Source of the DNA: CAYWKU01 sp964459325
GTDB taxonomy: Bacteria > RBG-13-61-14 > CAYWKU01
DNA: 64,000 nt
Assembly: GCA_964459325.1 (NCBI GenBank)
Contig: CAYWKU010000006.1
Coordinates: forward strand, 95,332-159,331
Direction: 5' to 3'
Of this stretch, positions 38,661-47,099 are shown piece after piece. The position numbers and the translations under genes were made by a program. The notes under the pieces were generated by a model. That model was given only the letters and a program-made list of their open reading frames with translations. It did not search any database and was not told where the DNA came from. Each line of letters starts with the position of its first letter. Within the stretch, counting starts at the first letter, position 1.

Positions 38661-38947
38661 ATATAACAAGCGATTCATACCTTCGCAAGGGGGTATTTCC
38701 ATTTTTTTAGCTCTCAGGGGCGGACGGTCATGCGCCACGGCATACGGGGCTTCCACCCCGAGCGAGGGGAGACGCCGATAGCTGCGCTATCGGCGAAGAC
38801 TCACATCATGGTCAATCCCGGCCAACACCGATAAAAAATTTATCGGTGCTACCCGTTTCTCTGTATCTTGCAAGGGCGCACAGCCGCGTGCCCCCGGTCA
38901 TTAAACCCGGTTGCTTCCCTCAAGCCGGGGCCGTATTCTAATTGAAT
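38661..38947. other. Gene-free region with three hairpins between arsR and the sulfatase-fold gene
   Basis: About 290 bases. I see the hairpins CGGGGCTTCCACCCCG (38745-38760), GCCGATAGCTGCGCTATCGG (38773-38793), and CACCGATAAAAAATTTATCG (38827-38849, with GTG), all of the short-palindrome type found elsewhere in the window. No convincing promoter or reading frame. Confidence 0.55.
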
Positions 38948-41014
38948 ATGCCTCTTCGTTCTCTTTTTACATCGCTGAGGGAAAAACCCGCGCCGTTGAT
39001 TGCGGTCGCATGCGTCGGCGCAATCGTCGGCGTGGCGGTGCTTCTGAGCGAAGGCCGGACTCATTTCCCCACCGTGTGGGCCTTTGTCCTGAGCGCCGAG
39101 GCCGGGGCCGTTGCGGTGGCGGCGCTGTTTATCATACTTTCGGCGCTATTCTCCCTCCTGCCACGTGCTGATACCCGAACCGTGCTCAAAGCGCAGGCGG
39201 TCGCCCACCTGGCTCTGCTCCTGTTCCTGCCCGCCGGTTTGAACATCGTTTTGAACATCCGATATTTCTGGAAATACATGGGAGCCGCAACGCTGGCGCT
39301 TTTTGTAGCGGCGCAGGTTTGCGTTCTCATCTACGTTTTATCCCCCCGCAGAATCAGGCTTCCCGCAAGCCTGCTAGCCTTTCTCGCGGCGGCATTTTTT
39401 ATCGTAGGAGGCATAATAAGCACCCTTCCCCTGGACACCGGCTACGGCCATGACCGCGAAGAGCTTTCGCTGAAGCACAAAAAAGCGGCATTCTCCGGGC
39501 CTTCAGCCAAGGGGGTATACGTAAACGCCGAAGGACAATGGCGACCCGCCACGGCGGTCGAGCCGCCGCACGTCTACCGATTCTCCGCCCGTATCGACGA
39601 GCCGTCCCGCATTTCGACGGGATTTCTGACCGGCTCCTCTGAAACCTCCGGAGAGGCACTGATTCAAATACGGTCGGAAGATGCAAAAGGGGAAAAGATT
39701 ACAATAAAGTGGGACGGGAGGGGATGGAAAAACTTCCTTTACGGCAAAACCCTGCCGCCGGGTAATGTGGAATTGCGAATAGCCCCTAAATCCGGCGGGA
39801 TGTGGGTGGACGACCCCGTCTTCGTACCGGAAAACGCGACCAAGCCCAACCTCATATTTATAGTGATAGATACCCTCCGCGCCGACCGGCTGTCGTGCTA
39901 CGGCTACCCCCGTAAAACCACACCGGAAATAGATAAAATCGCCCGTGAGGGGATAATCTTCGAGCGGCATTATTCGCCCTCCTCGTGGTCAACCGCCGCG
40001 ATGGCCAGCCTGTTCACCGGGCTTTACCCGCGCCAGCACGGCTGCATAGATTTCGCGTCGCTTGTATTGCCGTCGCAGTTTGAAACGCTGCCGGAAGCGC
40101 TCAAAAAGCAGGGTTACAGGACTATCGGAGTGAGCGGCAACCCGCTTTTGAGTGTAAAGACCGGTTTCTCTCGCGGCTTTGACCGCTTCGACGAGAAGTG
40201 CTTCCAAAACGTCAACTGGCGCAGCGGCGAATGCATGACCGACCGGGCTCTTGAAACGGTGGGGGAAGGCGAGCCTTTCGCGCTTTACCTGCAATACATG
40301 GACCCCCACATGCCTTACCTGGCCCCTTCGCCCCACTTCATGAAGTTCAGGGACAGCATTTATCCCGCTAATCTGGGCGATGTGGCGGGATTTTTGAGCA
40401 ACCGTTACGACGAGATGGTCTCCTACGTAGACGCCCAGGTGGGCAGGCTGTTGGACAACCTCGAAAACCGGGGACTGCTCGAAAACACAATCATCATAAT
40501 CACCGCCGACCACGGGGAGGAGCTGGGCGACCACGGCGGCTACAACCACGGCTACACCGCCTACAACGAAGTGGTGCACGTGCCGCTTATCATATCCGGC
40601 CCCGGCCTGCCGGAGGGTAAGCGGGTGAAAAAACTTACCAGCGGGGTGGACATCTTCGTAACTTTTGCCGGTACAAGAAAAAATATGCCCGACCGCCGCT
40701 CGCTGCTGGACTTCGACCACAAACCCCGCGAATGGGCGCTTGCCGACGCCATGGAGCAAACTGGACTTATAACGGATGAATACAAGTTTATTGTGGACGC
40801 CTTCGGGGGCGGAAGAATGCTCTTCGACCTCGAAAACGACCCCCATGAAAGCTACAACCTGGCCGAGGAAGAGCCGGAACTCGCCCGCCGGGCTAACCGC
40901 AGGCTCCGTCGAATCCTGGAGCGACTGGACAGGATAAAGCCGCCGCGCGAGCGTTCGCGCCAACTGATGAAGCAGATGCGCAACCGGCTGAGGGCGTTGG
41001 GATACGTGCAGTAA
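38948..41014 (+). CDS. Membrane-anchored sulfatase-family protein without CxPxR, with C-terminal LGYV tail
   Basis: 688 residues. The first ~170 residues hold about five transmembrane helices, then a beta-rich domain (about 185-300), then the AP-superfamily hydrolase domain. Landmarks: NLIFIVIDTLRADRLSCYGY, SPSSWSTAAMASLFTGLYPR, YLQYMDPHMPYLAPSPHFMK, IIITADHGEELGDHGGYNHG. The site that carries C-x-P-x-R (formylglycine) in true sulfatases reads S-W-S-T-A, so it probably uses Ser/Thr and is a phosphatase, phosphodiesterase or phospho-group transferase rather than a formylglycine sulfatase. It ends MRNRLRALGYVQ, the tail shared with three other proteins here. ATG 38948 is chosen; a TTG lies 6 bases earlier. 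Confidence 0.88.
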   Translation: MPLRSLFTSLREKPAPLIAVACVGAIVGVAVLLSEGRTHFPTVWAFVLSAEAGAVAVAALFIILSALFSLLPRADTRTVLKAQAVAHLALLLFLPAGLNIVLNIRYFWKYMGAATLALFVAAQVCVLIYVLSPRRIRLPASLLAFLAAAFFIVGGIISTLPLDTGYGHDREELSLKHKKAAFSGPSAKGVYVNAEGQWRPATAVEPPHVYRFSARIDEPSRISTGFLTGSSETSGEALIQIRSEDAKGEKITIKWDGRGWKNFLYGKTLPPGNVELRIAPKSGGMWVDDPVFVPENATKPNLIFIVIDTLRADRLSCYGYPRKTTPEIDKIAREGIIFERHYSPSSWSTAAMASLFTGLYPRQHGCIDFASLVLPSQFETLPEALKKQGYRTIGVSGNPLLSVKTGFSRGFDRFDEKCFQNVNWRSGECMTDRALETVGEGEPFALYLQYMDPHMPYLAPSPHFMKFRDSIYPANLGDVAGFLSNRYDEMVSYVDAQVGRLLDNLENRGLLENTIIIITADHGEELGDHGGYNHGYTAYNEVVHVPLIISGPGLPEGKRVKKLTSGVDIFVTFAGTRKNMPDRRSLLDFDHKPREWALADAMEQTGLITDEYKFIVDAFGGGRMLFDLENDPHESYNLAEEEPELARRANRRLRRILERLDRIKPPRERSRQLMKQMRNRLRALGYVQ

Positions 41015-41137
41015 GCCATTTACAATGTAACGCCGGCGTCCGCGCCGGCCTTTGGCCGCCGTGACGGCGGCGCTACGTACGTTTCAGAGTTGCATCCCGT
41101 TTGCGCCCCCGAAGGCATTTCAGTAAAATAACCCATC

Positions 41138-41740
41138 ATGAAAATGGCAGGACTCACCGGGGGTATAGCCACAGGCAAGAGCACCGTTGCCGGTATGTTT
41201 CGCGAGATGGGGGCCGGCGTTATCGACGCCGACGCCATAGCCCGCGATATCGTGCAACCGGGTATGCCCGCCTACGAGGAAATCATCGAGTACTTCGGCA
41301 GGGATATTCTCGATGAAGAGAGATACCTTGACCGGGAGAAGCTCGGAGCACTCGTCTTCGACGACAAAGAAAAACGACAAAGGCTGGAATCGCTGACCCA
41401 CCCCAGAGTATACCAGGAAATGCTGCGACAGATGAACGAATTGACCGACGGGGGGGTCGAAATCGCCATCATGGACGTGCCGCTGCTTTTCGAATCAGGC
41501 GCCGAAAGCTGGCTCAAGCCGGTGATACTGGTTTACGCGCCGGAAGAGGTGCAGCTTGCCCGCCTTACCGAGCGGGACGAATGCGACGAGGAACGGGCGC
41601 GCTCGCGTATTTCCAGCCAAATGCCCATAGAAGAAAAGAAGGAAAAGGCCGATTACGTCATAGACAACTCCGGCTCACTGAAAGAAACAAAGGAGCAGGT
41701 CGAGTCGGTGTGGAAAAAGATGGCGGGCGGATTATTTTAA
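41138..41740 (+). CDS. coaE: Dephospho-CoA kinase
   Basis: Last step of coenzyme A synthesis (phosphorylation of the 3'-OH of dephospho-CoA); cytoplasmic. 200 residues, normal length. P-loop GLTGGIATGKSTVAGMFREM, then GVIDADAIARDIVQPGMPAY, HPRVYQEMLRQM, MDVPLLFESGAESW and RISSQMPIEEKKEKADYVID, all family blocks. It stands alone; a hairpin (GCCGGCGTCCGCGCCGGC at about 41033-41050) separates it from the sulfatase-fold gene upstream. Confidence 0.95.
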   Translation: MKMAGLTGGIATGKSTVAGMFREMGAGVIDADAIARDIVQPGMPAYEEIIEYFGRDILDEERYLDREKLGALVFDDKEKRQRLESLTHPRVYQEMLRQMNELTDGGVEIAIMDVPLLFESGAESWLKPVILVYAPEEVQLARLTERDECDEERARSRISSQMPIEEKKEKADYVIDNSGSLKETKEQVESVWKKMAGGLF

Positions 41741-41794
41741 AACAAGGTAGTTTTGGTTCCGCAAGAATTAATAATCTCCGTCACCCGCCGCCCT

Positions 41795-42005
41795 GGCAGG
41801 CGCGACATCCCTGTCGCGCCATGGTAGGCGCGACACTCCTGTCGCGCAAAAAAAGAACGCCCGGCAGGAGTGCCGGGCCTACCATTCCCGGGTTGAAAGG
41901 GCCACGGACTTCAGTCCGCGGTTTTCGTATCAAACGTGTTTGCGCGTGAATGAGTTTTCGCCGATACCGGGTAGCCCGGACGTTACACGTCCGGGTTGTC
42001 CGTCA
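41795..42005. repeat. Run of five GTAG-type hairpin repeats between coaE and trpA
   Basis: The region 41741-42027 has no gene. Hairpins in order: GCGCGACATCCCTGTCGCGC (41798-41818), GGTAG + GCGCGACACTCCTGTCGCGC (41822-41849), CGCCCGGCAGGAGTGCCGGG + CCTACC (41860-41885), CACGGACTTCAGTCCGCGG (41902-41921) and GTAG + CCCGGACGTTACACGTCCGG (41971-41995). Loops are conserved while stems change on both sides. They may also terminate the convergent coaE and trp transcripts. Confidence 0.8.
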
Positions 42006-42027
42006 GGACAACGGGAAAAGCAGGCCG

Positions 42028-42831
42028 CTACTTCACCCCGTCGATGCCGCTTCTCAACTCGGCGGCGAAATTCCTCACTTCCCCGGCCAATTCGGAGCGG
42101 TCCCCTACCCTTTCCACCACCTTCACGATGGCGCTGCCGACGACCACTCCCTCGGCCATGGAAGCCACTTCCCGCACGTGCTCGGGGGTGGAGATACCGA
42201 ACCCGACGGCCACCGGCAACGGGCTGACTCCGCGAATTTCCTCGACTTTATTCCGTATGTCCGCCTGCAAAACGTTCCTCGCGCCGGTAACCCCGGCCAC
42301 GCTGACGTAATAAAGAAATCCCGACCCGTGCTCCGCCACGTACTTGCGCCGCTCGGGCGTCGATGTCGGCGCCAGCAGGTAAATAACGTCAAGCCCTCTC
42401 GCCGTTGCCGCTTTCCTCAAGGGCGCCCCCTCATCCGGCGGCAAATCCACGCACAAAAACCCGTCGGCGCCCGCCGAGGCGCTGTCGGAAGCCAGCTTCT
42501 CCCAGTCATAGTTGAAGAACGGGTTTGCATAACCGAAGAGCACCACCGGGATGTCGTGCCGGCTCCTGAAGCGCGAAACCTTATCCAGAATCCGGGGGAT
42601 GTTCACGTTGTCCTTCAAAGCCCTCCGGGCCGCCGCCTGGAGCGTAGGCCCGTCGGCCATGGGGTCGCTGAACGGAATGCCGAGCTCGATGAGGTCGGCG
42701 CCGGCGTCCGCCAGCGCATCCAAGAGCTCCGACGTGCGCTCCAGCGACGGGTCGCCCGCGGTGATGTAAGGGATGAACGCCGCGCGGCCTTCTTCGCGCA
42801 AGGCGTCGAACTTGGGGCCGATACGGCTCAT
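42028..42831 (-). CDS. trpA: Tryptophan synthase alpha chain
   Basis: Cleaves indole-3-glycerol phosphate to indole in the alpha2-beta2 complex. 267 residues with the catalytic Glu and Asp in DLIELGIPFSDPMADGPTLQ, FGYANPFFNYDWEKL, ADGFLCVDLPPDE, LAPTSTPERRKYVAEH, FLYYVSVAGVTGARN and VAVGFGISTPEHV. Last gene of the operon, overlapping trpB by 4 bases. Followed by a cluster of hairpin repeats that may end the transcript. Confidence 0.97.
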   Translation of the reverse strand: MSRIGPKFDALREEGRAAFIPYITAGDPSLERTSELLDALADAGADLIELGIPFSDPMADGPTLQAAARRALKDNVNIPRILDKVSRFRSRHDIPVVLFGYANPFFNYDWEKLASDSASAGADGFLCVDLPPDEGAPLRKAATARGLDVIYLLAPTSTPERRKYVAEHGSGFLYYVSVAGVTGARNVLQADIRNKVEEIRGVSPLPVAVGFGISTPEHVREVASMAEGVVVGSAIVKVVERVGDRSELAGEVRNFAAELRSGIDGVK

Positions 42832-44024
42832 AACTCCTCCTCCCCTTCGCCCAATTGTTCCATGATGGTGCTCATATCTTTATCTCCGCGACCGCTGAGG
42901 TTAATCAAAACAACGGAATCGCGGGGCATTTTTCCGGCCAGCTCGACCGCGTAAGCCACGGCGTGGGCCGTTTCCAGCGCCGGGATTATGCCCTCGGCTT
43001 CGGTCAATCGCTTCAAGCCTTCCATCGCTTCATCGTCGGTAATCGACACGTATTCGGCGCCGCCGGTATCTTTCAGGTAAGCGTGCTCGGGGCCCACTCC
43101 GGGATAATCCAGTCCGGCGCTTATCGAATGCGCCTCGTGCACCTGTCCGCCTTCGTCCTGCAGAAGGTAACTCATCTGGCCGTGTAATATTCCCGCCTTG
43201 CCTTCGCCGAGGGTGGCGGCGTGTTTGCCGGTAGTGATGCCCTTCCCTGCGGCTTCCACGCCTACCAGCTTTACATCGGGCTCATCCATGAAACCCCGGA
43301 AGATGCCCATCGCGTTGGAGCCGCCGCCTACACATGCCACCACCGCGTCCGGCGGGCGGCCTTCGGCTTTGAGCATCTGCTCGCGGGCCTCGCGGCCGAT
43401 GACCGATTGCAGCCCCTTTACCAGCTCGGGGTAAGGATGCGGCCCCGCGACGGTTCCCATGAGGTAATGGGTATCGGTGACGGTGGCTATCCAGTTGCGC
43501 AGGGCTTCGTTCAGGGCATCCTTGAGCGTGCGGCTTCCCGAGGCCACCGGTGTCACCTTCGCCCCGAGCAGCCTCATGCGGAAGACGTTGAGCCTTTGCC
43601 TTCGCATATCCTCGGCGCCCATGAAAATTTCGCACTCGAAGCCGAACTTCGCCGCCACGGTGGCGGTGGCGACTCCGTGCTGCCCCGCGCCGGTTTCGGC
43701 GATGAGCCTTTTCTTGCCCATCTTTGCTGCGAGCAGGGCCTGCCCCACCGTATTGTTGACCTTGTGCGCCCCGGTATGGCACAGGTCTTCCCGCTTGAGA
43801 TAAATTTTCGCTCCACCCGTCTTTTCGGTAAGGCGCGGGCAATAAGTAAGGGGCGTCGGGCGGCCCACGTACTTCTTCAGATAATGGTCGAACTCCTCCC
43901 GGAAACCCTCGTCGGGCCACCACTTTTCCCATGCCTCCTCCAGCTCCAGCAGCGCGGGCATAAGGGTTTCGGCGACGTAACGGCCTCCGTAAACGCCGTA
44001 TTTTCCTTTTTCAGATGCAGGCAT
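42828..44024 (-). CDS. trpB: Tryptophan synthase beta chain
   Basis: PLP enzyme joining indole and serine. 398 residues. Seen: YGVYGGRYVAETLMPALLEL, the PLP lysine in REDLCHTGAHKVNNTVGQAL, AETGAGQHGVATATVAAKFG, CVGGGSNAMGIFRGF and SAGLDYPGVGPEHAYLKDTG. This is the TrpB1 type that pairs with TrpA. Its 5' end overlaps trpF by 14 bases and its 3' end overlaps trpA by 4, so the three are translated together. Confidence 0.97.
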   Translation of the reverse strand: MPASEKGKYGVYGGRYVAETLMPALLELEEAWEKWWPDEGFREEFDHYLKKYVGRPTPLTYCPRLTEKTGGAKIYLKREDLCHTGAHKVNNTVGQALLAAKMGKKRLIAETGAGQHGVATATVAAKFGFECEIFMGAEDMRRQRLNVFRMRLLGAKVTPVASGSRTLKDALNEALRNWIATVTDTHYLMGTVAGPHPYPELVKGLQSVIGREAREQMLKAEGRPPDAVVACVGGGSNAMGIFRGFMDEPDVKLVGVEAAGKGITTGKHAATLGEGKAGILHGQMSYLLQDEGGQVHEAHSISAGLDYPGVGPEHAYLKDTGGAEYVSITDDEAMEGLKRLTEAEGIIPALETAHAVAYAVELAGKMPRDSVVLINLSGRGDKDMSTIMEQLGEGEEEL

Positions 44025-44634
44025 GTTTTACTTCCTTTATGAATTTTTCGATTTTTTCCGGGGACTTATGCCCATTTTCGTCTTCCACGCAGAACGATGC
44101 GTCCACCCCGTAAGGTTTCACGATTCTGACAGCTTCGGCCATGTAACCCGCTACTGAATCTCCGCTCAAAACAACGCGCCCGAGGCTTTGACCCGCCAGT
44201 GTAATCAGCTCCATTCTCGACCCTCGGGAACTTTCGGGCGAGCCGTTGCCGTTGGTCGCCGTCAGCAGGTAAGCCGCCGCGTCATAGTTCCCGGCGTACT
44301 CGATGTCGCCTTTCGAGCCGAGGGTTATCTGCTTTATGACGGGCACCCGGAGCATGCTGCACAGTTGCGGAGCTTCCCTGCCCTTCAACTGGACTGCTGC
44401 CAGGCCCACTTCTTCGATAACCCTTTCAATCCAGTCGCGGCGGTCGTTTTCGAATATTCCCACCGCCTGCACGAAAGGCGGAAGCCGCTTTACGATTTTT
44501 CGCGCCTCGACGGGAGTGATTTTCCTGACGGCGCTTCTGTGGAAATCGAACCCGACGGCGTCGGCGCCGCATTCGACGGCTACGGCGGCGTCGCGCTCGC
44601 TCATTATCCCGCATATTTTTATTTTCAGTGGCAT
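44011..44634 (-). CDS. trpF: Phosphoribosylanthranilate isomerase
   Basis: Amadori isomerase of tryptophan synthesis, 207 residues, TIM barrel. Start MPLKIKICGIMSERDAAVAV with the conserved KICG Cys, DAVGFDFHRSAVRKITPVEA, VQAVGIFENDRRDWIERVIE, AAVQLKGREAPQ and the phosphate loop VVLSGDSVAGYMAEAV. The usual LAGGL phosphate-binding segment is VVLSGDS here, and ELI/TLAGQ precedes it, so the active-site loop is somewhat divergent. Overlaps trpC by 10 bases and trpB by 14. Confidence 0.93.
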   Translation of the reverse strand: MPLKIKICGIMSERDAAVAVECGADAVGFDFHRSAVRKITPVEARKIVKRLPPFVQAVGIFENDRRDWIERVIEEVGLAAVQLKGREAPQLCSMLRVPVIKQITLGSKGDIEYAGNYDAAAYLLTATNGNGSPESSRGSRMELITLAGQSLGRVVLSGDSVAGYMAEAVRIVKPYGVDASFCVEDENGHKSPEKIEKFIKEVKHACI

Positions 44635-45425
44635 GACAGAAACTCCTTGAGCCGCCCTCCCGGGTCGGGAGCGGTAACCAGCGCTTCCCCCACCAGGAAG
44701 GCCCTGATGTTCTTGTCCATGTATTCTTTCAGGTTTTCCGGCGATTTTATGCCGCTTTCGGCCACCAGCACCGCGTCTTCCGGGGCCATGGGAGCCAGCC
44801 TGTTTGCCACTTCCGGGTCCACCTCAAAGGTGTTGAGATTGCGGTTGTTGATACCGATAACCCGTGCGCCCGCCTCGATTGCGATTTGCATTTCGTCTTC
44901 ATCATGCACCTCCACCAGCGCCTCCATTCCCGCGCTTTCGACTTCCTCCATCATTTCGGGCAACTTCGATTTTCCGAGGGCCGCCACAATCAACAGCACC
45001 GCGTCGGCGCCGGAGCCACGCGCTTCCCACACCTGGTACGGGTGCACGACAAAGTCCTTGCGAAGCACGGGCACGTTCATGTCCTCCATGAAGTTCACGG
45101 TTCCGCGAACCTTCACCAGGTCCTCTATTCCTCCCTGAAAACCGGGTCCGTCGGTGAGCACGCTTATTGCCGCCGCTCCCGCCTGCATGTACTGCTGAGC
45201 GGTCAATCCGGCGTCCAGGTCGGGCCTGAGTATCCCCTTGCTGGGGCTGGCCCTTTTTATCTCCGCTATTATCCGGGGCGGAGAACCTTCCACGAGAGCC
45301 TTTTTCAGGCTTTGAACGGCGGCCAGCGAAGCGCACCGGTTCCGGAGCCAGTCCAGGGGGATAAACTCGGTGACCTTTTTTACTTCCTCGTCTTTCCTCC
45401 GGATTATTTCATCCAGAAAACTCAT
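44625..45425 (-). CDS. trpC: Indole-3-glycerol-phosphate synthase
   Basis: Closes the indole ring from CdRP; 266-residue TIM barrel. Landmarks: PPRIIAEIKRASPSKGILRP, AISVLTDGPGFQGGIEDL, VPVLRKDFVVHPYQVWEARG, ADAVLLIVAAL, VIGINNRNLNTFEVD and VLVAESGIKSPENL. ATG at 45425 with GGGGGTG upstream; a TTG one codon earlier is also in frame. It is separate from trpF (not the fused enterobacterial form). Follows trpD by 18 bases. Confidence 0.96.
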   Translation of the reverse strand: MSFLDEIIRRKDEEVKKVTEFIPLDWLRNRCASLAAVQSLKKALVEGSPPRIIAEIKRASPSKGILRPDLDAGLTAQQYMQAGAAAISVLTDGPGFQGGIEDLVKVRGTVNFMEDMNVPVLRKDFVVHPYQVWEARGSGADAVLLIVAALGKSKLPEMMEEVESAGMEALVEVHDEDEMQIAIEAGARVIGINNRNLNTFEVDPEVANRLAPMAPEDAVLVAESGIKSPENLKEYMDKNIRAFLVGEALVTAPDPGGRLKEFLSCH

Positions 45426-45443
45426 CAAAGCACCCCCGAAAGT

Positions 45444-46451
45444 TCAGGCCTTGCTCATACTCACCATTTTTTTCAGGACCCGGCTCGCGGCTCCGGAGTC
45501 TATGGCCGACGCCGCGGCTTCCATTCCCTCTGCGAGATTTTTCGCTACGCCCCCGACAACCAGCGCCGCCGCCGCATTCAGCAGGACTACGCTTCGGTGC
45601 TGTCCGTCATTTCCGTTAAGTACCTCGCGTATTATTTCGGCGTTTCGCTCCGGCGTGCCGCCTTCGAGGGCGTCGAGGCCGCAGGGCTTCATGCCGTAGT
45701 CCTTCGGGTCGAGAAAGTAAGTTTTCACCCATCCGTCTTTTAACTCGGAAATCCGGGTGGGGCCGCTGAGGGTTATTTCATCGATACCGTCCGAGCCGTG
45801 CACCACCATCGCCCGCTCGCACCCCAGCCGACAGAGCACCCGGGCGAATACGTCCGTCAACTCGGGCGAAAAGACGCCGATAAGCTGCCTCTTGGCCCCG
45901 GCGGGGTTGGTAAGCGGGCCGAGGACATTAAACACCGTCCTTACCCCGATTTCCTTGCGCGGGCCGATGGCATGCTTCATTGCGGCGTGCATACGGGGGG
46001 CGAACATGAACCCTATCCCGGCGTCCCCTATGCATTTTCCCACCGTTTCCGGCTCGGTGTCCACGTTCACCCCCAGCGCTTCCAGCACGTCGGCGCTTCC
46101 GCACATGCTGGATGCCGCCCGATTGCCGTGCTTTGCCACCCTCAGCCCCGCCCCGGCGGCCACCAGGGCCACGGCGGTGGAGATGTTGAAGGTGCCGCGG
46201 CCGTCACCGCCGGTGCCGCAGGTGTCGATGACGTCGAGGTCGGTGGTCACCTTGGTGGCCTTTTCTCGCATAACCCGTGCGGCGCCCACGATTTCGTCGT
46301 CGGTCTCCCCTTTCAGCCTGAGGGCGACCAAAAAAGCGCCTATCTGGGCGGCGGTGGCGTTGCCTCCCATGATGCACTCGAATGTGTCCACCATCTGCGA
46401 CTCGCTGAGGTGTTCCCTCTCCATCACCTTCTTGATTGATTCCGCTATCAT
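45444..46451 (-). CDS. trpD: Anthranilate phosphoribosyltransferase
   Basis: Transfers phosphoribose from PRPP to anthranilate. 335 residues. Family blocks: MGGNATAAQIGAFLVALRLK, the PRPP loop IDTCGTGGDGRGTFNISTAV, AKHGNRAASSMCGSADVLEA, FAPRMHAAMKHAIGPRKEIG, TVFNVLGPLTNPAGAKRQLI and VVHGSDGIDEITLSGPT. AAAGGGGGA upstream of the ATG. Separate from trpG, which precedes it by 21 bases. Confidence 0.97.
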   Translation of the reverse strand: MIAESIKKVMEREHLSESQMVDTFECIMGGNATAAQIGAFLVALRLKGETDDEIVGAARVMREKATKVTTDLDVIDTCGTGGDGRGTFNISTAVALVAAGAGLRVAKHGNRAASSMCGSADVLEALGVNVDTEPETVGKCIGDAGIGFMFAPRMHAAMKHAIGPRKEIGVRTVFNVLGPLTNPAGAKRQLIGVFSPELTDVFARVLCRLGCERAMVVHGSDGIDEITLSGPTRISELKDGWVKTYFLDPKDYGMKPCGLDALEGGTPERNAEIIREVLNGNDGQHRSVVLLNAAAALVVGGVAKNLAEGMEAAASAIDSGAASRVLKKMVSMSKA

Positions 46452-46472
46452 TTTATCCCCCTTTTATGAGTT

Positions 46473-47084
46473 TCATGTTTCAAGTGCTATGCCGGCTTGC
46501 GCCGTATTGTAATTTTCAGTTGCCGGCTCCAGGAAATTTCTTAAAACCGTCATACCGACGGGAGTCAATACGCTTTCAGGATGAAACTGTATACCCTCAA
46601 TCATGTAGTCTTTATGCCTGATGCCCATAATCTCCCCCTCCGGGGTGGTTGCCGTTACCCGGAGGCAATCCGGCACGCTGTCCGGGTCTACGATGAGGGA
46701 ATGATACCTGCCCGCCTCGAAGGGTGAAGGCAACTGCTTGTAAACGCTTTTTCCGTCATGCTGCACCCGGCTGGTTTTTCCGTGCATAAGGCGCGATGCC
46801 CGGACGATTTTCGCCCCGAAGGCCTGCGCAACCGCCTGGTGCCCGAGGCATACTCCCAGGATGGGTATCTTACCGGCAAGCTTTTCAATTGCATCGAGGC
46901 ATATCCCCGCCTTCTCGGGCGTGCACGGGCCGGGGCTTATTACCAGCGCCTCCGGCTCCATCGATTCGATATCCTCCGGCGTGGTGCGGTCATTGCGGGC
47001 GACGGTCACCTCGCGGCCCAGCATTTTGATGTACTGGACGAGGTTGAAAGTAAACGAATCGTAATTGTCGATGACGAAAATCAT
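46473..47084 (-). CDS. trpG: Anthranilate synthase glutamine amidotransferase subunit
   Basis: Supplies ammonia to TrpE. 203 residues, class I amidotransferase: MIFVIDNYDSFTFNLVQYIK, LVISPGPCTPEKAG, the nucleophile in ILGVCLGHQAVAQAFGAKIV, RYHSLIVDP and the His-Glu pair in GIQFHPESVLTPVGM. It may also serve as PabA for folate synthesis, as often when only one copy exists. 15 bases after trpE; GGGAGGA upstream of its ATG. Confidence 0.96.
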   Translation of the reverse strand: MIFVIDNYDSFTFNLVQYIKMLGREVTVARNDRTTPEDIESMEPEALVISPGPCTPEKAGICLDAIEKLAGKIPILGVCLGHQAVAQAFGAKIVRASRLMHGKTSRVQHDGKSVYKQLPSPFEAGRYHSLIVDPDSVPDCLRVTATTPEGEIMGIRHKDYMIEGIQFHPESVLTPVGMTVLRNFLEPATENYNTAQAGIALET

Positions 47085-47099
47085 CTTATCCTCCCTTTT

